Source: Micractinium sp. NFX-FRZ (Eukaryota > Chlorophyta > Trebouxiophyceae > Chlorellales > Chlorellaceae). From it: a stretch of 64,000 nt of DNA. How positions within the stretch are numbered: the first letter of the stretch is position 1; every line of letters begins with the position of its first letter. The position numbers and the translations under genes are program-made. Positions 23,101 to 35,440 of the stretch are shown one piece after another. The stretch is from positions 1 to 64,000 of the forward strand of contig JAPTJF010000244.1 of assembly GCA_029339195.1 (NCBI GenBank), in the 5' to 3' direction. The notes beneath the pieces are model-generated. The model worked only from the letters and a program-made list of their open reading frames with translations, searched no databases and was not told the DNA's origin.

Positions 23101-26100
23101 CCGGCTTCCCCTCTTCGACACAACAACGAAACAGAGGGAAACACTGAGCCCACGTGCCACCTGGCGGCCCCGCCCTCACCCCAGGACATAGTCCACGTTG
23201 TCTGAGAAGGGCCCAATGACAGCCAGGCGCCTGATGCGGGCTGGGTCCAAGGGCAGCGCACCCTGCACAGCATGGCCGGTTGGCACAAAGACGATGCTTG
23301 GCAGCGGAGAGAGAGGGGGCGGGGGCGGGGTGGGAGATGAAGGGGCTGCTGGGGGCTTGCTGCTGCCAGCATGCAGCGGGCCCAGGCGTGCAAGCATCTC
23401 TGTTCAGTACATGCACCATGCGCCCCCTGCACCGGTGGTTGGTCTGGTGTGCTGACCGCCAGCAGCTGTCCTCCCCCCAAAGCCACCCACCCGCCCACCC
23501 GCTTGCACTTCCCGCAGCAGCACAGCACTCCGTTTCCTGCAAGCAGATGAGAATGTCAATCCTGACCCACCACGACAGATCCCCCGCCACCCCCCACACC
23601 CCCTGGCCTGCCCCAACCACACCGCCACGTCACCCGCCCGCCACGTCACCCACCTCGTTCTTCAGCAGCACGGTCCCCTTGGCAGCAATGTCTCGAGAGG
23701 TGGCCAGATGCGGCGGGCTGCCAATCACCGACACGTTGAGGGAGGCCCAGGGCAGGGACTCTGGAGGATCAAAGTGGCCCAGCCTGGAGGAGTGGCGCCA
23801 GGTCGGCGGGCAGCCATGTCAGCAGGCAGCCACGTCAGCATCGGGGCAGGGGTCAAGAGGGTCCAAGCGGGCAGGGCGAGAGGGTCTTGTGGCCAACCCA
23901 AGGGGCAGGAACACAAACTAGAGGTATCTCACCTCATGCGCATGGTGAGCACGCGGCGCACAGCAGTGTCCAGCTCAGCAGGTGCCAGCTCAGCAGGCGC
24001 CAGGTACTCGCTCGTCTTCATAAACATGTCTGCCCCCGCCTTGACGACCAGGGCAGATGCGTTCTGCAGGTTGCCCCCGGCAAAGCCCAGGCCCTCGGGG
24101 ATCGGGGCGGTCATTGTCACAATGCCTGCAAGTGACCAGGGCAGGCAGGGACAGGCAGGGGAGAAGGGATGGAACCGAGGAACGTATCGATGGGTGTGAT
24201 GAAAGCCAGCACACAATGCTTGCAGCAGGGTGGCGGGGCGGAGCGGCAAATAGCGGGAGTGTGGCACGTACACAGTGGGAAGGCCGGAGGGGCGGGGCCA
24301 CGTGCCGCCGCTGCATCCCATCCCCCAACCCCTGCCCTGTACCGGGCCGCCTGGTCGCCCCCTCAACTAACTTCACCTCGGTTGTCTGTCATGACCATGC
24401 CCCTAAACTTGAGCTGCCGCCGCAGCACGCCGTTGAGCAGGTCGCCGTTGGCGCAGCTGGGCAGGCCGTCCACTGCGCGGCGAGGTTGGGAAGGTGGGTT
24501 TTAGAGTGGGTGCGTGGGTGGGTGGCTGGGTGGTGGGTGGGTCAGTTGCCGGAGGCTGAACAACCAGTCGTGTGTCATCTGTCGCTGCACTAGACAACCT
24601 GTGCATGTTGCCATGCTACCACCTTGCGACACCAGAGTCCCCATCCACCCGGCCAACCATCTGCCCTTGGATGTCGCGTGGCACATGCGTGGCATACGCA
24701 CGCACCTTGCATGCACATGATATGCAGGACAGATGCACAGCCCCACCCAACCGCCCATCCAATGACCCTACCCAGCCCCAACCCAGCCCCAACCCAGCCC
24801 TATGCATGACCACCTACCGGCGTTGAAGGCGCACATCACGCTGCCCGCCTCGCGCGTGCACGCCTCAAAGTGCGGCAAGTACCTGCCGGAGCAAGGGTTT
24901 GTATAAAAAAATTCAAGTACCTGCTGCACATGACTCACGGAAACCAACCCTTGAGTGCATGGAAGCAGTTACACACACACAGCTGGTGCGTTGGGAACCG
25001 AGGGTGCACGCAGCGTGATAGTTGGGACGTACGTGTCGCGCATGTCCCGTGGGTCGATGACTGCGTTCCAGTTGTGCGTGGAGTGGTCCTGCCATCGGTC
25101 GATGTCGTGCCCGATAAAGTGCTGCAGCAGCAGCAGGGGGCAGGGATAGCAGGGAACGTCTCAGGGAAGGTGCGTACGTCCAAGGAGAAGAGCTTCTGCC
25201 AGCGCTTGATCGGCATAGCCCAAACACAATGCTAGATGAGGAAGAGGAGGGCAGCTGACTCGGTGTAAGAAGTGGTGCCCTGCCCTCAGTTGCACTAACC
25301 TTGCGGAGGGAGTACCACGCCACCATCCAGCCAGCCAGCCTGCTTGCCTGCCCGCCTGCCCACCTCTCCCTGCCCTCCGTGGGTGCCTGCCCACCTCCCT
25401 CCCCCGCCCACCACCACCACCCTGGCTCCCTCCCTCACCTTGCAAGTGGCCCCCACTTTGATGTGCGTGCGCGACCCGCCCTGCAGGCCCCGCACAAAGG
25501 CCACAGCCATGCGCGACTGCAGCAGGGGGTCCTCCCCAAATGTTTCGCTCAAACGGCCCCAGCGCGGGTCCCTGTGGGGCACACAGGGAGGACAGCGGGG
25601 TGGGCTGTCAGCTGCGCTCAGACTGCTGCTGGCACAGCAGCGCAGCGGCAGAACTGCAGCAGGTGCCAGTGGGCGCACTCAGGGCCCATCCCCACATGTG
25701 GTGCAGCAGCGACAGCAGGTACCAAGGCCGCGGCCCAGCCCCCTCGGCACCTTGCACAAATACACACGAAACGCACCTGACGATGGCGACGTGCGGGCTG
25801 AGGCAGTTGGTGAAGGCGGGTGTGTCGCCTCTGGCCAGGCGCAGGTTGTACAGGGCACGCATCTCGTCTGACACCGCCTCTGTCATGCGCTGAATGAGGG
25901 CATCGTCAAACGTTGCGGCCTGGGGGGAGGGGGACAAGAGAGTGTGCTGCACTGTAGGTGCAGGCCGTGTGCGCTGGGAGTTGGACAGGAAAGTGGAGGG
26001 GGCGGCAGCGGAAGACCGTCGCCCAGCAGTGCCCCACCACGCCGCGCACACAACTTCCGTCTATAGAGTTCTAGCTAGTCATCTCCTTGCACCTTTAACT

Positions 26101-27017
26101 TGTCCCCCCACAAAAAGAACAAAAACGAATGCCGCCCACCTGCGCCAGGTTCTGGGGAAAGATGGTCCCCCCCAGGCCGCTGCCTGCTGGCTCCGCCAGG
26201 CCCGCGCCGCCCAGCTTCACGCCGTGCCCGCACTCTGTCTGCCAAGTTGTGTCGGGCACCTGCGGCGAGGAGGGCATGCGACACGGGGCGTGCACATAAG
26301 TTCGTCAGAGCGCGGGCGGTCACACAGCGGGTCTGTAGCACGGTCTGCCTGTGCATGTGCCATAAACCAACAAATGTGCAGGTGGGGCTGGCACAGCAGG
26401 TGACTGGACAGGGGGTGCACCTGCCGGCTATGCCGCTGGCAGTGTGGCTACGGACACCGGAGCCCTGCCTCCCGCTGCGGCTGCGCAGCCCTGCCAGCCC
26501 GCTCCTTCCCTGTCCCGCAGGCGCTGCGCCCGGCATGTGCATTGATGCGAAGCAGGCTGCAAGCTGCCACAACGATGAGAAGGACAAAGAACCAGCAACA
26601 CAAGCAGGCGCTCGACATCGCACCTTGAGCTCTGGGATACCGCCAAACGCGTCTGTCTGCAGCTGAGCCACTTTCTGCTCCGGGGTCAGCCGGGAGATCA
26701 GCGCCTCCACACGCGCCTTGGACGGAAGAGACGGGTCCAGCCAGGGGAACTGCGGCTGGGCAGCCGCAGCTGCAGCAGCATAGAAAAGGCGAAAATGACA
26801 GGCTGGGCGGCAGGCGGACTGCCGCCCGTGAAGCGGCCACTGCCGCCGCCTGGCGCCGCCGCCCGGGGTACCCGCGGCTGCCACCGGCGGTGTCGACGCT
26901 ACGTTCAGAGATGCGCAGGCAGTGCGCGCAGCCAAGGACCTCCCTTTCACCTCCAGTGCCGATCAGCACGGCGAGGCCGGCAGCGACGGCCAGGAAGGAG
27001 AACACGGTGTGCTTCAT
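20197..27017 (-). CDS. Secreted glycoside hydrolase family 3 (beta-xylosidase/beta-glucosidase type)
   Basis: Hydrolyses beta-linked sugars at non-reducing ends, probably in the wall or apoplast. About 17 exons. Exon 1 (27017 to about 26957) encodes the signal peptide [20 protein letters not shown]; exon 2 (about 26779-26627) starts [12 protein letters not shown] and carries [11 protein letters not shown]. Further exons give [47 protein letters not shown] (the KH motif), [21 protein letters not shown] with the expected nucleophile Asp, [29 protein letters not shown], and [14 protein letters not shown]. Motif order and spacing match plant-type GH3 with a C-terminal Fn3-like domain. The last exon (about 20808-20197) has an unusual Ser/Asn/Thr-rich insertion of roughly 60 residues at about 20570-20715, full of N-x-S/T sites, between YSNFSL and the Fn3-like strands. 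Substrate (xylose or glucose) cannot be told from sequence alone. Confidence 0.85.
20565..20720 (-). repeat. Low-complexity Ser/Asn/Thr-coding tract in GH3
   Basis: Tandem trinucleotide-like sequence (ctg/gtg/gct runs on the plus strand) encoding Ser, Asn and Thr with dense potential N-glycosylation sites, inside the GH3 C-terminal domain. Confidence 0.7.
22350..22387. repeat. (CCCT)n microsatellite
   Basis: About nine tandem cctc units in a GH3 intron, next to an exon donor on the minus strand. Confidence 0.9.
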
Positions 27018-27388
27018 GTGCTGATCGACATTGGAATTGGGAGAGAAGCGACTTTCAAAGGACGGAGGAGTATCACGCGTCCCCAGTCGCGGCGCCAAAC
27101 AGCACGAAATGCTGGATCGCTGCCTATAGCAGCTTGAGAAATCCAAACTCAAGTCAATCAAGTCCAAACTCAAGTCAATCAAGGTATGCTCGGCGTTGGA
27201 GGGCTGCGTGCGAGGGTGTTCACATTGAGGGTGGAACGCGGAGGAGACCCTTCGACAATCAAGGGCCCACTTGGCGTTAACAATGGTAATTGGATTGAGC
27301 ACAGCCGGTCACACAAGGATCCTCTTAGCCCTGCTGCCAGAGAACCCTGCCGCTGCCGCCGCCGCCGCCGCCCGCCCTGCGCTCGTCA
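27018..27388. promoter_or_regulatory. GH3 promoter region with a 21-bp tandem duplication
   Basis: 371 bp between the GH3 start and the OTU stop. A perfect 21-bp unit, tccaaactcaagtcaatcaa plus g, is repeated at 27142-27162 and 27163-27183, about 130 bp upstream of the GH3 ATG. Its position suits a duplicated promoter element; function is not shown. Confidence 0.45.
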
Positions 27389-30300
27389 TCAGCCCACCAG
27401 CCCTGCCGCTGCCAAGTGGTGCGGGCTCTGGGGGAAGCCGTACTGCCGCTGATAGGTGCTGACCGCACGTGACAGCTGGCTGTGCTGCCGCCCAAAGCTG
27501 TGTCGCAGGCGGTCGCCGGTGTGCTGCCGCCTGCGTCGGCAAAGGGGCGGGATGGGGGAGGCGGGCACCGTTGTGCGCGAGGGCATGGCAGGCACCTGAT
27601 GTCAACAACTGGTTCCTCGGCATGCTCTGCCACACCATTGCGCCAAGAACGCATTGGGAGCGCCGTGACGCGCACTGACAGCGCAGGCTGGCACGCATGA
27701 GGGCAGGCGGCAGGGCGCGCCCGCACCGCCCGCCGTGCCTTCCCCCCCGCCTTGCTGCACCCCCACCTGACTGCATTGTAGTGCACGGGTGCTATGTACG
27801 TGAGGAAGCACTCGTGCTTGGGCCGTGTGGAGCGGGGCAGATAGCGCAGGAACCAGTTGCTCTCGTCTGAGGGAGGGGAGGGGAAAGCGGGCGCGGGGGT
27901 TATGTAGGAGGCGAGGCACCGGAAACCGGCGCACTCAACACAGGCAGGGGAGGGGCTGTGGGCGAGGAGCAAGTAGAGCGTACATGCCCAGACATGTGCG
28001 CAGAGGATGGCTCGGTGGGAAGCATGGCGGCCTGCTGATGAGTGCACGCTGGCCCATCTGCGCTGCCCAAGCTGCATGCTGCCCCAGATCACCCACACAA
28101 GCCCTCTCAATCACAGGAGGCGGGCGCCTCACCCGAGCTGATGACGTTGACCACAACCGCCAGCGCCTCGCAGCTCGCGCGCAGCGTCAGCTCGTCGCCC
28201 CACGTCCCATCCTGGCTCATCTGCCTGCGGGCGGGGGGAGGCAGGGGGCGCGGGTTGGCGGGGCCCTGCCGCTGGCTGCGCCAATGGGAGCCCTGCTGAC
28301 TCGAACAACCATCCATGTGGCTCGCAGCCGCCATTTGAAGGCACCAAGTCAGCGCCAGGCATGCCACCCTCAAGGCAGGCTTGCCGCAGCATCTCTACTC
28401 CCAGAACAGGCCACAACAAGCCACACAGGCGGCCTGTGCATCACACTTGCAGCCACACAGGCGGCCTGCCAAGTACACTTGCACTTCCACACAAAGTGAC
28501 ACCGCACTCACGTCAGGTAGGCCCCCAGGTCCTCCCCTAGAAAGGCTTCAAAGTCATCGGGATGCTGCCGGATATACTGCACTGCCCGCCGCCGCACGTA
28601 GGCATGGTGCCGCTGCGTGCCTGCAAGCGCGGGGGGGGCGTAGGTTGAGGCAACGGAAGGCTGAGATTGTGTGGGAGGCGCGCCCACCAACCCCGTCACT
28701 GACCTGCCCACCAGACACTGTCTGGCAGACACTCAGCCGCAGCACCCCAGCACGCACCAGCCCGCCCCGCCCACCCACCATACAGGCCGTAGCTGACGGC
28801 TCGGAACTGGCAGTTGCCGTCCCCCTCCATGATGCAGTGCTCCAGCTTGAGCTTGAACAGCCGCCCCTGCCGGGTGTGAGGAGGTTTGGGAACAAGGGGT
28901 GGGGGTGAGCAGGCAGAGAGCAGAGCGGGAGGAGTGGAGGGCGGGGAGCGGCGCCGGTGGGTGCAAGCGGATGGGAGTGAGCAGGCAGAGAGCAGAGCGC
29001 GGGGGTGGGGAGAGCAGAGGGCGGTTGCCAGTTTCAGGAGGGGTTGCAAGCAGATGGAAGTAAGCAGGCAGAGAGCAGAGCGGAGGGGTGGGGAGGGCAG
29101 GGGGCTGTCGCTGGCGACGCTGGCAAAGAAGATGTTGTGTTCGCACCGCCAGCCACCGCTGCCCCGCCCGCCGCTGCCCCGACCAGCAGTGCCGCCAGCC
29201 CCGGCTGCCCCGCCTGGCGACTCTCCTCTGAAGCTGGGGTCTTGCAAGCAAGAAGCAGGCTGGGCTGGGCAGCAACGCGGGGAGGCCAGGTTGCGACTTG
29301 CCTGCAGCCGCCGCTCTGCCTTTTGCGTCTCCTCCCACTCCGACTCCCATCCCCAGTCCCCCGACGGGCCTGCTGCCACCGCTGCTGTCTGGCCCTCGGG
29401 TATCGAGGCCATTGGCTGGGGCAGGTGGGCGGAGCAGAGCGCACAGGGAGGTGTTGTTAGCAAAGAGCGTGCACGCTCATCGTGGCGCTGCACATGGAGT
29501 GCATCTCAAGCAGTGCAGGCAGAGAGCAGCCCGCCGCGCCACCTGCCTGCACCTGCGCCTTCTCACGAGACAAAAACACACACACGTATGCACCCTCTAC
29601 CTGCTGTGCCTGCATAACCACCTGCATCTGCTTGCGTGGCGGTTCCCAGCGCACATGCCGTGCACGCAAGAAAACGCAAGAAGACCCAGGCAGTTTCAGT
29701 GAAGCACCCACCTCAATCTGCTCCATCGCAATGGCCACCTCCAGCAGCTTCCGGCTGTCCGTCCACTGCAGCACCTCTGCACCACAGCACGCACAGCAGC
29801 AAGAGGGCGGCAGGAAGGGGCAGTCACTCGAAGCAGCAGACGACTTCCTCTGCAGCTCCTCTGCAGCTCAGGCGCACAAGTGTTGAGGGCCACAGGAGGC
29901 GAGGTAGGCGTCGCTGCCAGCCCACTGCAGCACAGCTCCAGCAGCACATGAGGTAGAGGCAGCACGGGGAGGAGCAAAGGGAGGAGACGCGACTGAGTTG
30001 AGGCGCACGTTGGACAGCCCCATTGCAGTGCCTATGTGGCCCACAAGCAAGCAACAGAGGCCGCAGCGAGGTGTGCATGCGTCAGGCAAGCAATCGCTCC
30101 CGTCAGCTGGCATCGGCAGCCAGCAGGCGGCACAAGTGCGGCGCGGCCCTCACCCCCAGACTGCTGCCGCTGCGCCGCTCCCGCTATGCTGTGCCGCCGC
30201 TCAAAGGTGCCCAGCACAGAGCCTGGCCGCTGCTCGACCTGGCTGGGACCCGGCTGGCTGCCCGACAGGCCAGACAAATTGACCGTGGCCTCGGCTGCCC

Positions 30301-30600
30301 AGTCGACGTCCAGGGGCGGCATGATGCCGGAAATGCGCCGCCGCAGGTCCTCAAACTGTGTGTGACAGGGGGCAGCAAGAGCTTTGGGCCCCATTTGTTG
30401 CAAGGAATGGACGGATGCAATGGTTGCACTGTGTTAGACTGACGGGAGCCGGCGGGTGGGCGGCAGCTGCAGGCGGTGCTGCTGGCGCAGGCCGGTACAC
30501 ACGGGTGCCCACGCGGCCCCGCCGCGCCTGTCACCTGGCCCGGCTCGTCGCGTGCCACTGGCTCATCTCCGTCGACTCGCCCCCCGCCACAGCAGCTCAT
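27389..30600 (-). CDS. OTU-domain cysteine protease (putative deubiquitinase)
   Basis: Predicted to cleave ubiquitin chains. Phase-consistent exons: about 30600-30535 (start MSCCGGGRVDGDEP), 30355 to about 30158, about 29779-29712, about 29416-29302, 28866 to about 28781, about 28620-28513, about 28222-28128, about 27867-27770, and about 27535-27389. The OTU core is LKLEHCIMEGDGNCQFRAVS, with catalytic Cys in DGNCQFRA, a helix HHAYVRRRAVQYI, and the catalytic His in YIAPVHYNAVR near the end, as expected for OTU family members. The intron after ERRLQ (29301-28867) uses a GC donor. A last exon adds about 47 basic, Gln/His-rich residues (RRQHTGDRLRHSFGRQHSQ) after the catalytic His. The N-terminal 200 residues are polar, without a recognised domain. 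The alternative start at 30651 would need a GTG or a longer 5' exon. Confidence 0.75.
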
Positions 30601-31286
30601 TCTTTGCCCCCGACCTGACGATCTCTTCCCACGGCCGTGTGGTACAAACAAACGTGCGAGGCCGTCATCGGCTGATGTTCGCAGTGAGCACCACGGAAGC
30701 CGGAGGGCTCCGTTAAGGTGGCAGCCTGCACGTCCCGCCTTGCTGGCGGCGCAGGCGCCGCCGCAGAGAAGCCCCCAGGCCCACCAGCCACAGGCTCATC
30801 TATTACAAAACAAAGCTCAGGTATATGGCACATGGAAGTGATGGAGTGAAACGCGACCAACAGCAGGATCGCTCAGCAGGGATGCTCGGCAGGAGTTAGC
30901 CAGGGGCGCAGGCAGGTGGCGGGCGGAATGGCAGGACGCACGCCCCAGTAAGGAGAGGCAGCTGGCGCAGCTGCGGGGTTGGTGGTTTCTCTAAAGCGGC
31001 TCTCGCAAATAAACGCGGGGAGTGCGGCAGGGTGATAGGATGCAAGCAAGGCAGGGCACACTCTTGACAGCTGAGCACTCTCGACAAAAGCTGCACACTC
31101 AACAAGGGCTCGCTATGGGGGCACCCAAAAAGCTAGCGGCCAGGCAGGCGAGTCAGGAGGGGAGGTATCAAAGGGCATGCATTGGGTGCATCATTGCAGT
31201 TCATAGAAAGTGGTGGGCTGTTCAAGCGCAAAAGTGTGTGTGGTGGCCCCGGGCCGTCACTTTGACCCCCGACGCCGGCAGCAGCC
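30601..31286. promoter_or_regulatory. OTU gene 5' flank
   Basis: Nearly 690 bp between the OTU start and the stop of the next minus-strand gene. A minus-strand frame at 30597-30860 exists but lacks supporting splice sites. I see no other structure. Confidence 0.35.
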
Positions 31287-32041
31287 TCAGGCGCCGCTCA
31301 GATGGCAGACTGTGAGAGCACGGGCATCCTCAGGCCGAGGTGCCATCACCCACCGCCCCCTTGGTTTCTGCAGGGAAGAGTGAAGGAGGAGGGGAAGCTG
31401 CTCACAAAGGAGGCCCGTGCCGCGTGGGGAGGGCCGGAGGCAGGCAGGAATGCACGCAAAGCCCTCACTTTCAATACTCGTGATACAACTCATAACTCTA
31501 TTCCACTCTCACCCTGGGTGCTGTGCGTGAAGCTGGTGTGCGCGATCTGCCCGCCCTGCTTGGCCGGGGGCAGGCCGTTGTTGGAGGCGAAGGACTGGCG
31601 GGGCTTGAGGGACGCAAAGTCGCGGCGGCGCAGCCTGCAGGCAATAGAGCGGGCGGGGGGAGGGCCAGCAAGAAACACACGGCATGTTGAAGGGCAAAGA
31701 CGTCCAGAGATTTGGCTTGCAAGGTGTGTGAGGTTAACACGGTCTTGCACAAGGTGAAGCGGCATGTGCCGACGTCACGGCAAGTGTGTGCGCGGGCAGA
31801 GCTGAACCCACAGCACTCACAGCTCTGCGATCTGCCGAGCCTCCTCGCTGACAACGCGGGGCCGCAGCGGCGTCTTGGCAAAGTCATCAGCGTGGTCAGC
31901 GTCAGAGCGGCATGCACGCCGGGTTGCTTGCTGGCACGCCGCCGCGGAGGTGGAGAGCGCCGCCGCCGCTTGGCGGCAGGCACAGGCCAAGGCCGGCGCG
32001 GCTGCGAGGCCGCGCAGCATCGAAGTGCAGGACATCATCAT
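31287..32041 (-). CDS. Small protein with mitochondrial-type N-terminus, paralogue 1
   Basis: Unknown function. Three exons: 32041 to about 31819, about 31635-31516, and about 31307-31287 (tail VCHLSGA), giving about 120 residues. The N-terminus (SMLRGLAAAPALACACRQAA, then STSAAACQQATRRAC) is rich in Arg, Ala and Ser without acids, as in mitochondrial presequences. The core SEEARQIAELLRRRDFASLK matches the core of the next gene upstream (SEEAKETAEILRRNDFGSMK), with the intron at the same codon and in the same phase, so the two are tandem paralogues. Three in-frame ATGs at the start make the exact initiator uncertain. Confidence 0.6.
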
Positions 32042-32847
32042 CGGGCACGTGGGGCGCGCACGCGGCGTGTCGGGGGAGGGAACTTGAGCGACCGAGGGCT
32101 TGCCGACGGTGGGCTGCGTAGGTCAACTGAAGCAGATCGGCACGATGGCGCGAGAGAAGGTTTGGGTTGAAGACGAAGCGACCAAGCAAACGATAAACCC
32201 ACGGGGGCCCACGGGACAGCACCCACGCCTCGTTCACTGACAGGTGGCGGCACCCGGCGGCACCTGAAAGGCACATGCCAATGCACGCCAGCTGGGTGCT
32301 GGCACCTCCCTCCCGCCAGCGTGGGAGTGTTACAAAGATTGTTGTACACAAAATTCATGGTGGTATGTTTTGCTGCCTGCAGGCAGATGGGCTGCAGATG
32401 GGGCAGCATGCGCACGGTTGGGTGTATCACGGACGTGGCGCGGCGTGCTGTTGCTGGCACACCCAGTTCCCAAGCCATTGAAAGGGATCAACAAAACGTG
32501 CTCAACGGTGGCAACGTCTAGCGTGAAAAGACAGGGACATGCGGGGGGCACAAGCAGAACAAAGGGCAGGCGAGGTTGCAGAGTAAACGGGCGCATTGCG
32601 CACGGGGCGGGACGGCAGTCCGCCAACGTGGGTGCTCAACACGCAACAGGGTGTGTATTTCTGGGGGACACAGGAGGCTGCATCAAGGGGGGACACTTAA
32701 GAGGGAGCACCTGCCGAGCTAGAGACAGGCGGCTGGCCAGGATTGGCGGGGCCGCGGGCCAGGACCCACGCAGACCCCGGGTGCGGCTTGGGGTTGGGAC
32801 GCCACCTGTCGGGCGCCTTCTTCTTCACAAAGTTTGAAGTTCACACA
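32042..32847. other. Intergenic region between paralogues
   Basis: About 800 bp between the two mitochondrial-type paralogues. No exon with matching splice sites is visible. It probably holds the promoter of paralogue 1. Confidence 0.3.
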
Positions 32848-34927
32848 TCAGCTGGTCTGAGACATGGACACAACTCGGGTCTTGACAGCGTCTTTCACGT
32901 CCTTGTCATCGGCGCGTGCCGCGGTCTCGGGGCTTGCCTCCTCCTTGCCCTCCTGACGCAGCGTGGGCGGGGTAGGCGGGGTAGGGTGAGCATCAAGTCA
33001 GGCTTGGCACCAACGGCAAGCTGCTGGGAGAGAGGTTTAAGAGCACTCCCATATGAACCCTCCACTCAGCCAAAACTGCACTCGGCGACGGCAAGCGCTC
33101 TGCATTGGCAGCCGTGTCTCCATCAACGGCGGCCAGCCTGTCGCAGCTCGTCCCAGCCAACTGCAACCCCCACAGCACCCACAACTCAGCAAGTGAGCAC
33201 ACAACTCCAGCACGCGCTCCGTGGTGGCGTCCAGGTCAAAGGTGCCCTGCCGCAGCTCCTCCCGCCCATCCTCGCTCTGCATCAAGCGCTTGGAACCTTC
33301 AGAGGGTGCCGGAGGGCATGGAGAGAGGAGGGGGAGGGGCCCGGGGCCCGGGGGGGGAAGAGGCGCACGCACCCGTCACGGCGCCATCATCCGAGGGAAG
33401 GCAGACACAGGGGAGGGGCAGGGCAGGGTGCAGGTTTGAGGGGCGGCGCGGGTGGGCAGTGCGGGACGTGGACGGGCGGGCATGGGTGGGCGGGGGTGGG
33501 GTGTGGGCGGTGGGCGGGTGGGGCCACTAGGCTGGGTGTGCATGTGAGCTGGTGCTGGTGCAACGTGCAGGTGCAAGCAACACGGACCTGAAAGCAGCCC
33601 CTTGAAAGGCAGGCGATGTTAGAGGGGCGTGCAGGGCAGAGGCATGGGCGGGGCAGGGGCCGGGGCGGAGCAGGGGCAGCATACCATGGGCAGCACACAT
33701 GAACAAGCAAGGGGGCCGCCAGGTGGATCGACAAAACATGGTTGCTCACCCTTCTCCACAAGCTCCTGCGACGCCACGTCAGCGCTCTGCTTGTCGGCCG
33801 CTGCCCACGTGGCGCTGCTGTGCATGCTGCGCTGCCCCGCAGCAGCCTGGGCACCCACTGCCGGCTTGCGCTTCATGCTGCCGAAGTCGTTGCGCCGCAG
33901 GCTGCAGGGGAGGGAGGGTGCTGCTGAGTTGACACCTACTGAACAAAGCGGTTGAGTTAGGGCCGGTGCTGATGGGTGTGAGATTGCGGCGCCAGGGTAT
34001 CACTGCATGCCGTGTGCCTACAGCCCGATGCCATCAATCGCTGCCCTCCTCACGTGCCCACCCACCACCTGCCAACTCGCCTGCCTTCCCCGGCCCCGCC
34101 CCCTCAACCCCTCTGCGCAAGCACCTTTGCCCGCTCCTTTTCCTCCTCGCTCATCCTTCGCCTGCGCCGTCCCTCCCGTCCGCCCCAGCAACCACGGCGG
34201 GGCACACACCCCACGAGGAATCCCAAATCCCACCATTTGCACCTTGGCCAAAACACCAACCCCCAGCTAAACAGAAAGCAGCTCACATCTCCGCCGTCTC
34301 CTTTGCCTCCTCGCTCATCTCCCGCTTGCCCTTGCAGTTGGACCGGAAGATAAAGGCGTCCTCCGGGTCGGACTTGCCCACGCTCTTCTTGCTGGCGGGG
34401 GCAGGGGCCTGCACGCAAGCGGGGGGGCAGGGAGGGAAACCTAAAACCAGGAGGGGGAGCCCCTGAAAATTTGCTCTGGGTGTCGAAGTTGCCCATACTT
34501 CTTGTTTGGCGGGGGCCTGCAGAAAGAGAGGAAGACGAGGCCGGGCCAGGCAAGGGACGGGGCGAGCGCGAGGGACCGGCCGTTGTGCGGCGAGCAGCAG
34601 GCGGGTGGCGAGCAGGCCAAAGTTGAGTGGCTGTGCGCAGGACAGTAGATGTTGAAATGTGGAGGGAGGGGCAGCACGGTGGCAACGTTAATTAATGAGG
34701 GTTTAATCTACGCCGACGCACGTGGCGAGCCCTCAGCGAGCCCTGCGGGGCCCGCTGGCGGGCGGCAGGGGCAAAATCCTCTGGTGCGCCCATTTCGCGC
34801 ACAAACTCGCCTTGCTAGCGGCCGAGGTAGTGGACAGTGCCACAGAGCCCTGCAGGCGGGCTCCGACAGCCGCGCAGGCGCTCAGCAGCGCGGAGGAGCG
34901 CAATGGACCCGCGCAGAGAGACAGCAT
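32848..34927 (-). CDS. Small protein with mitochondrial-type N-terminus, paralogue 2
   Basis: Unknown function. Exon 1 from 34927 encodes a presequence-like MLSLCAGPLRSSALLSACAA and continues to STTSAASK, where a GC donor (AAG|gcgagt) near 34813 would keep phase. Exon 2 (about 34411-34284) encodes KSDPEDAFIF and SEEAKETAE; exon 3 (about 33904-33749) LRRNDFGSMK and ASQELVEKG; exon 4 (from about 33303) SKRLMQSEDGREELRQGTFD; the last exon (about 32953-32848) EGKEEASPETAARADDKDVK and a stop. The join between exon 4 and the last exon is not settled. The core and intron position match the neighbouring paralogue; this copy is longer and ends in a charged tail. Mitochondrial location is inferred. Confidence 0.55.
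34494..34522 (-). repeat. Echo of paralogue 2 exon 2 start
   Basis: On the minus strand, ctgcag followed by gcccccgccaaacaagaag lies about 105 bp upstream of the true exon start (ctgcag then gcccctgcccccgccagcaa). It repeats acceptor plus exon head. Confidence 0.6.
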
Positions 34928-35440
34928 AGCTGCGGTGCTCTTGGTTCCGGGCTCTTATGGTGAACACGGTGCGGAAGGGAAAGGGGGAGGAGCAAGCTGA
35001 CTTCTGGGCGCCATGTCAGGCGTGCTGCGATTTGCTTTCGCCGCCGCCTTGAACCGGGTAAATTCACCCACGGGTGGACACCCTGGCATAGTGCTGCGAT
35101 TTGGCAATGCCCGCAGGGTGAGCCTCAAAGTGGATGCACTGGTTTCGTACGTTCACAACTCCCAGAGCTTCCTGGCTATGCATGCTGCAAAGTTGCCGAA
35201 CAGAGGTGAGCTGGGAGCGAGAGTATCTTGCAGCTTCATCACAGCTGCCTGCGTGGTGCTAGCCGCTGGATGCAGGGCTAAGTGGGGCTGCCCAGTCAGT
35301 CCCCCACACTCACAACACAAGGCACCACCAATTGGTCTTCAGAACAGCTCCTCCCAGAACCTGATTGCTCAGAACCTGAGAATTCTGCCTCCACTCCTGC
35401 GCCTGCCGCCGCCCTCCCACAACACCCTTGGACAGGAGCC

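Noticed and set aside
30597..30860. Minus-strand ORF of 87 residues as an upstream OTU exon
   Set aside because: It lacks a donor compatible with the next exon; the frame starting at 30600 splices cleanly.
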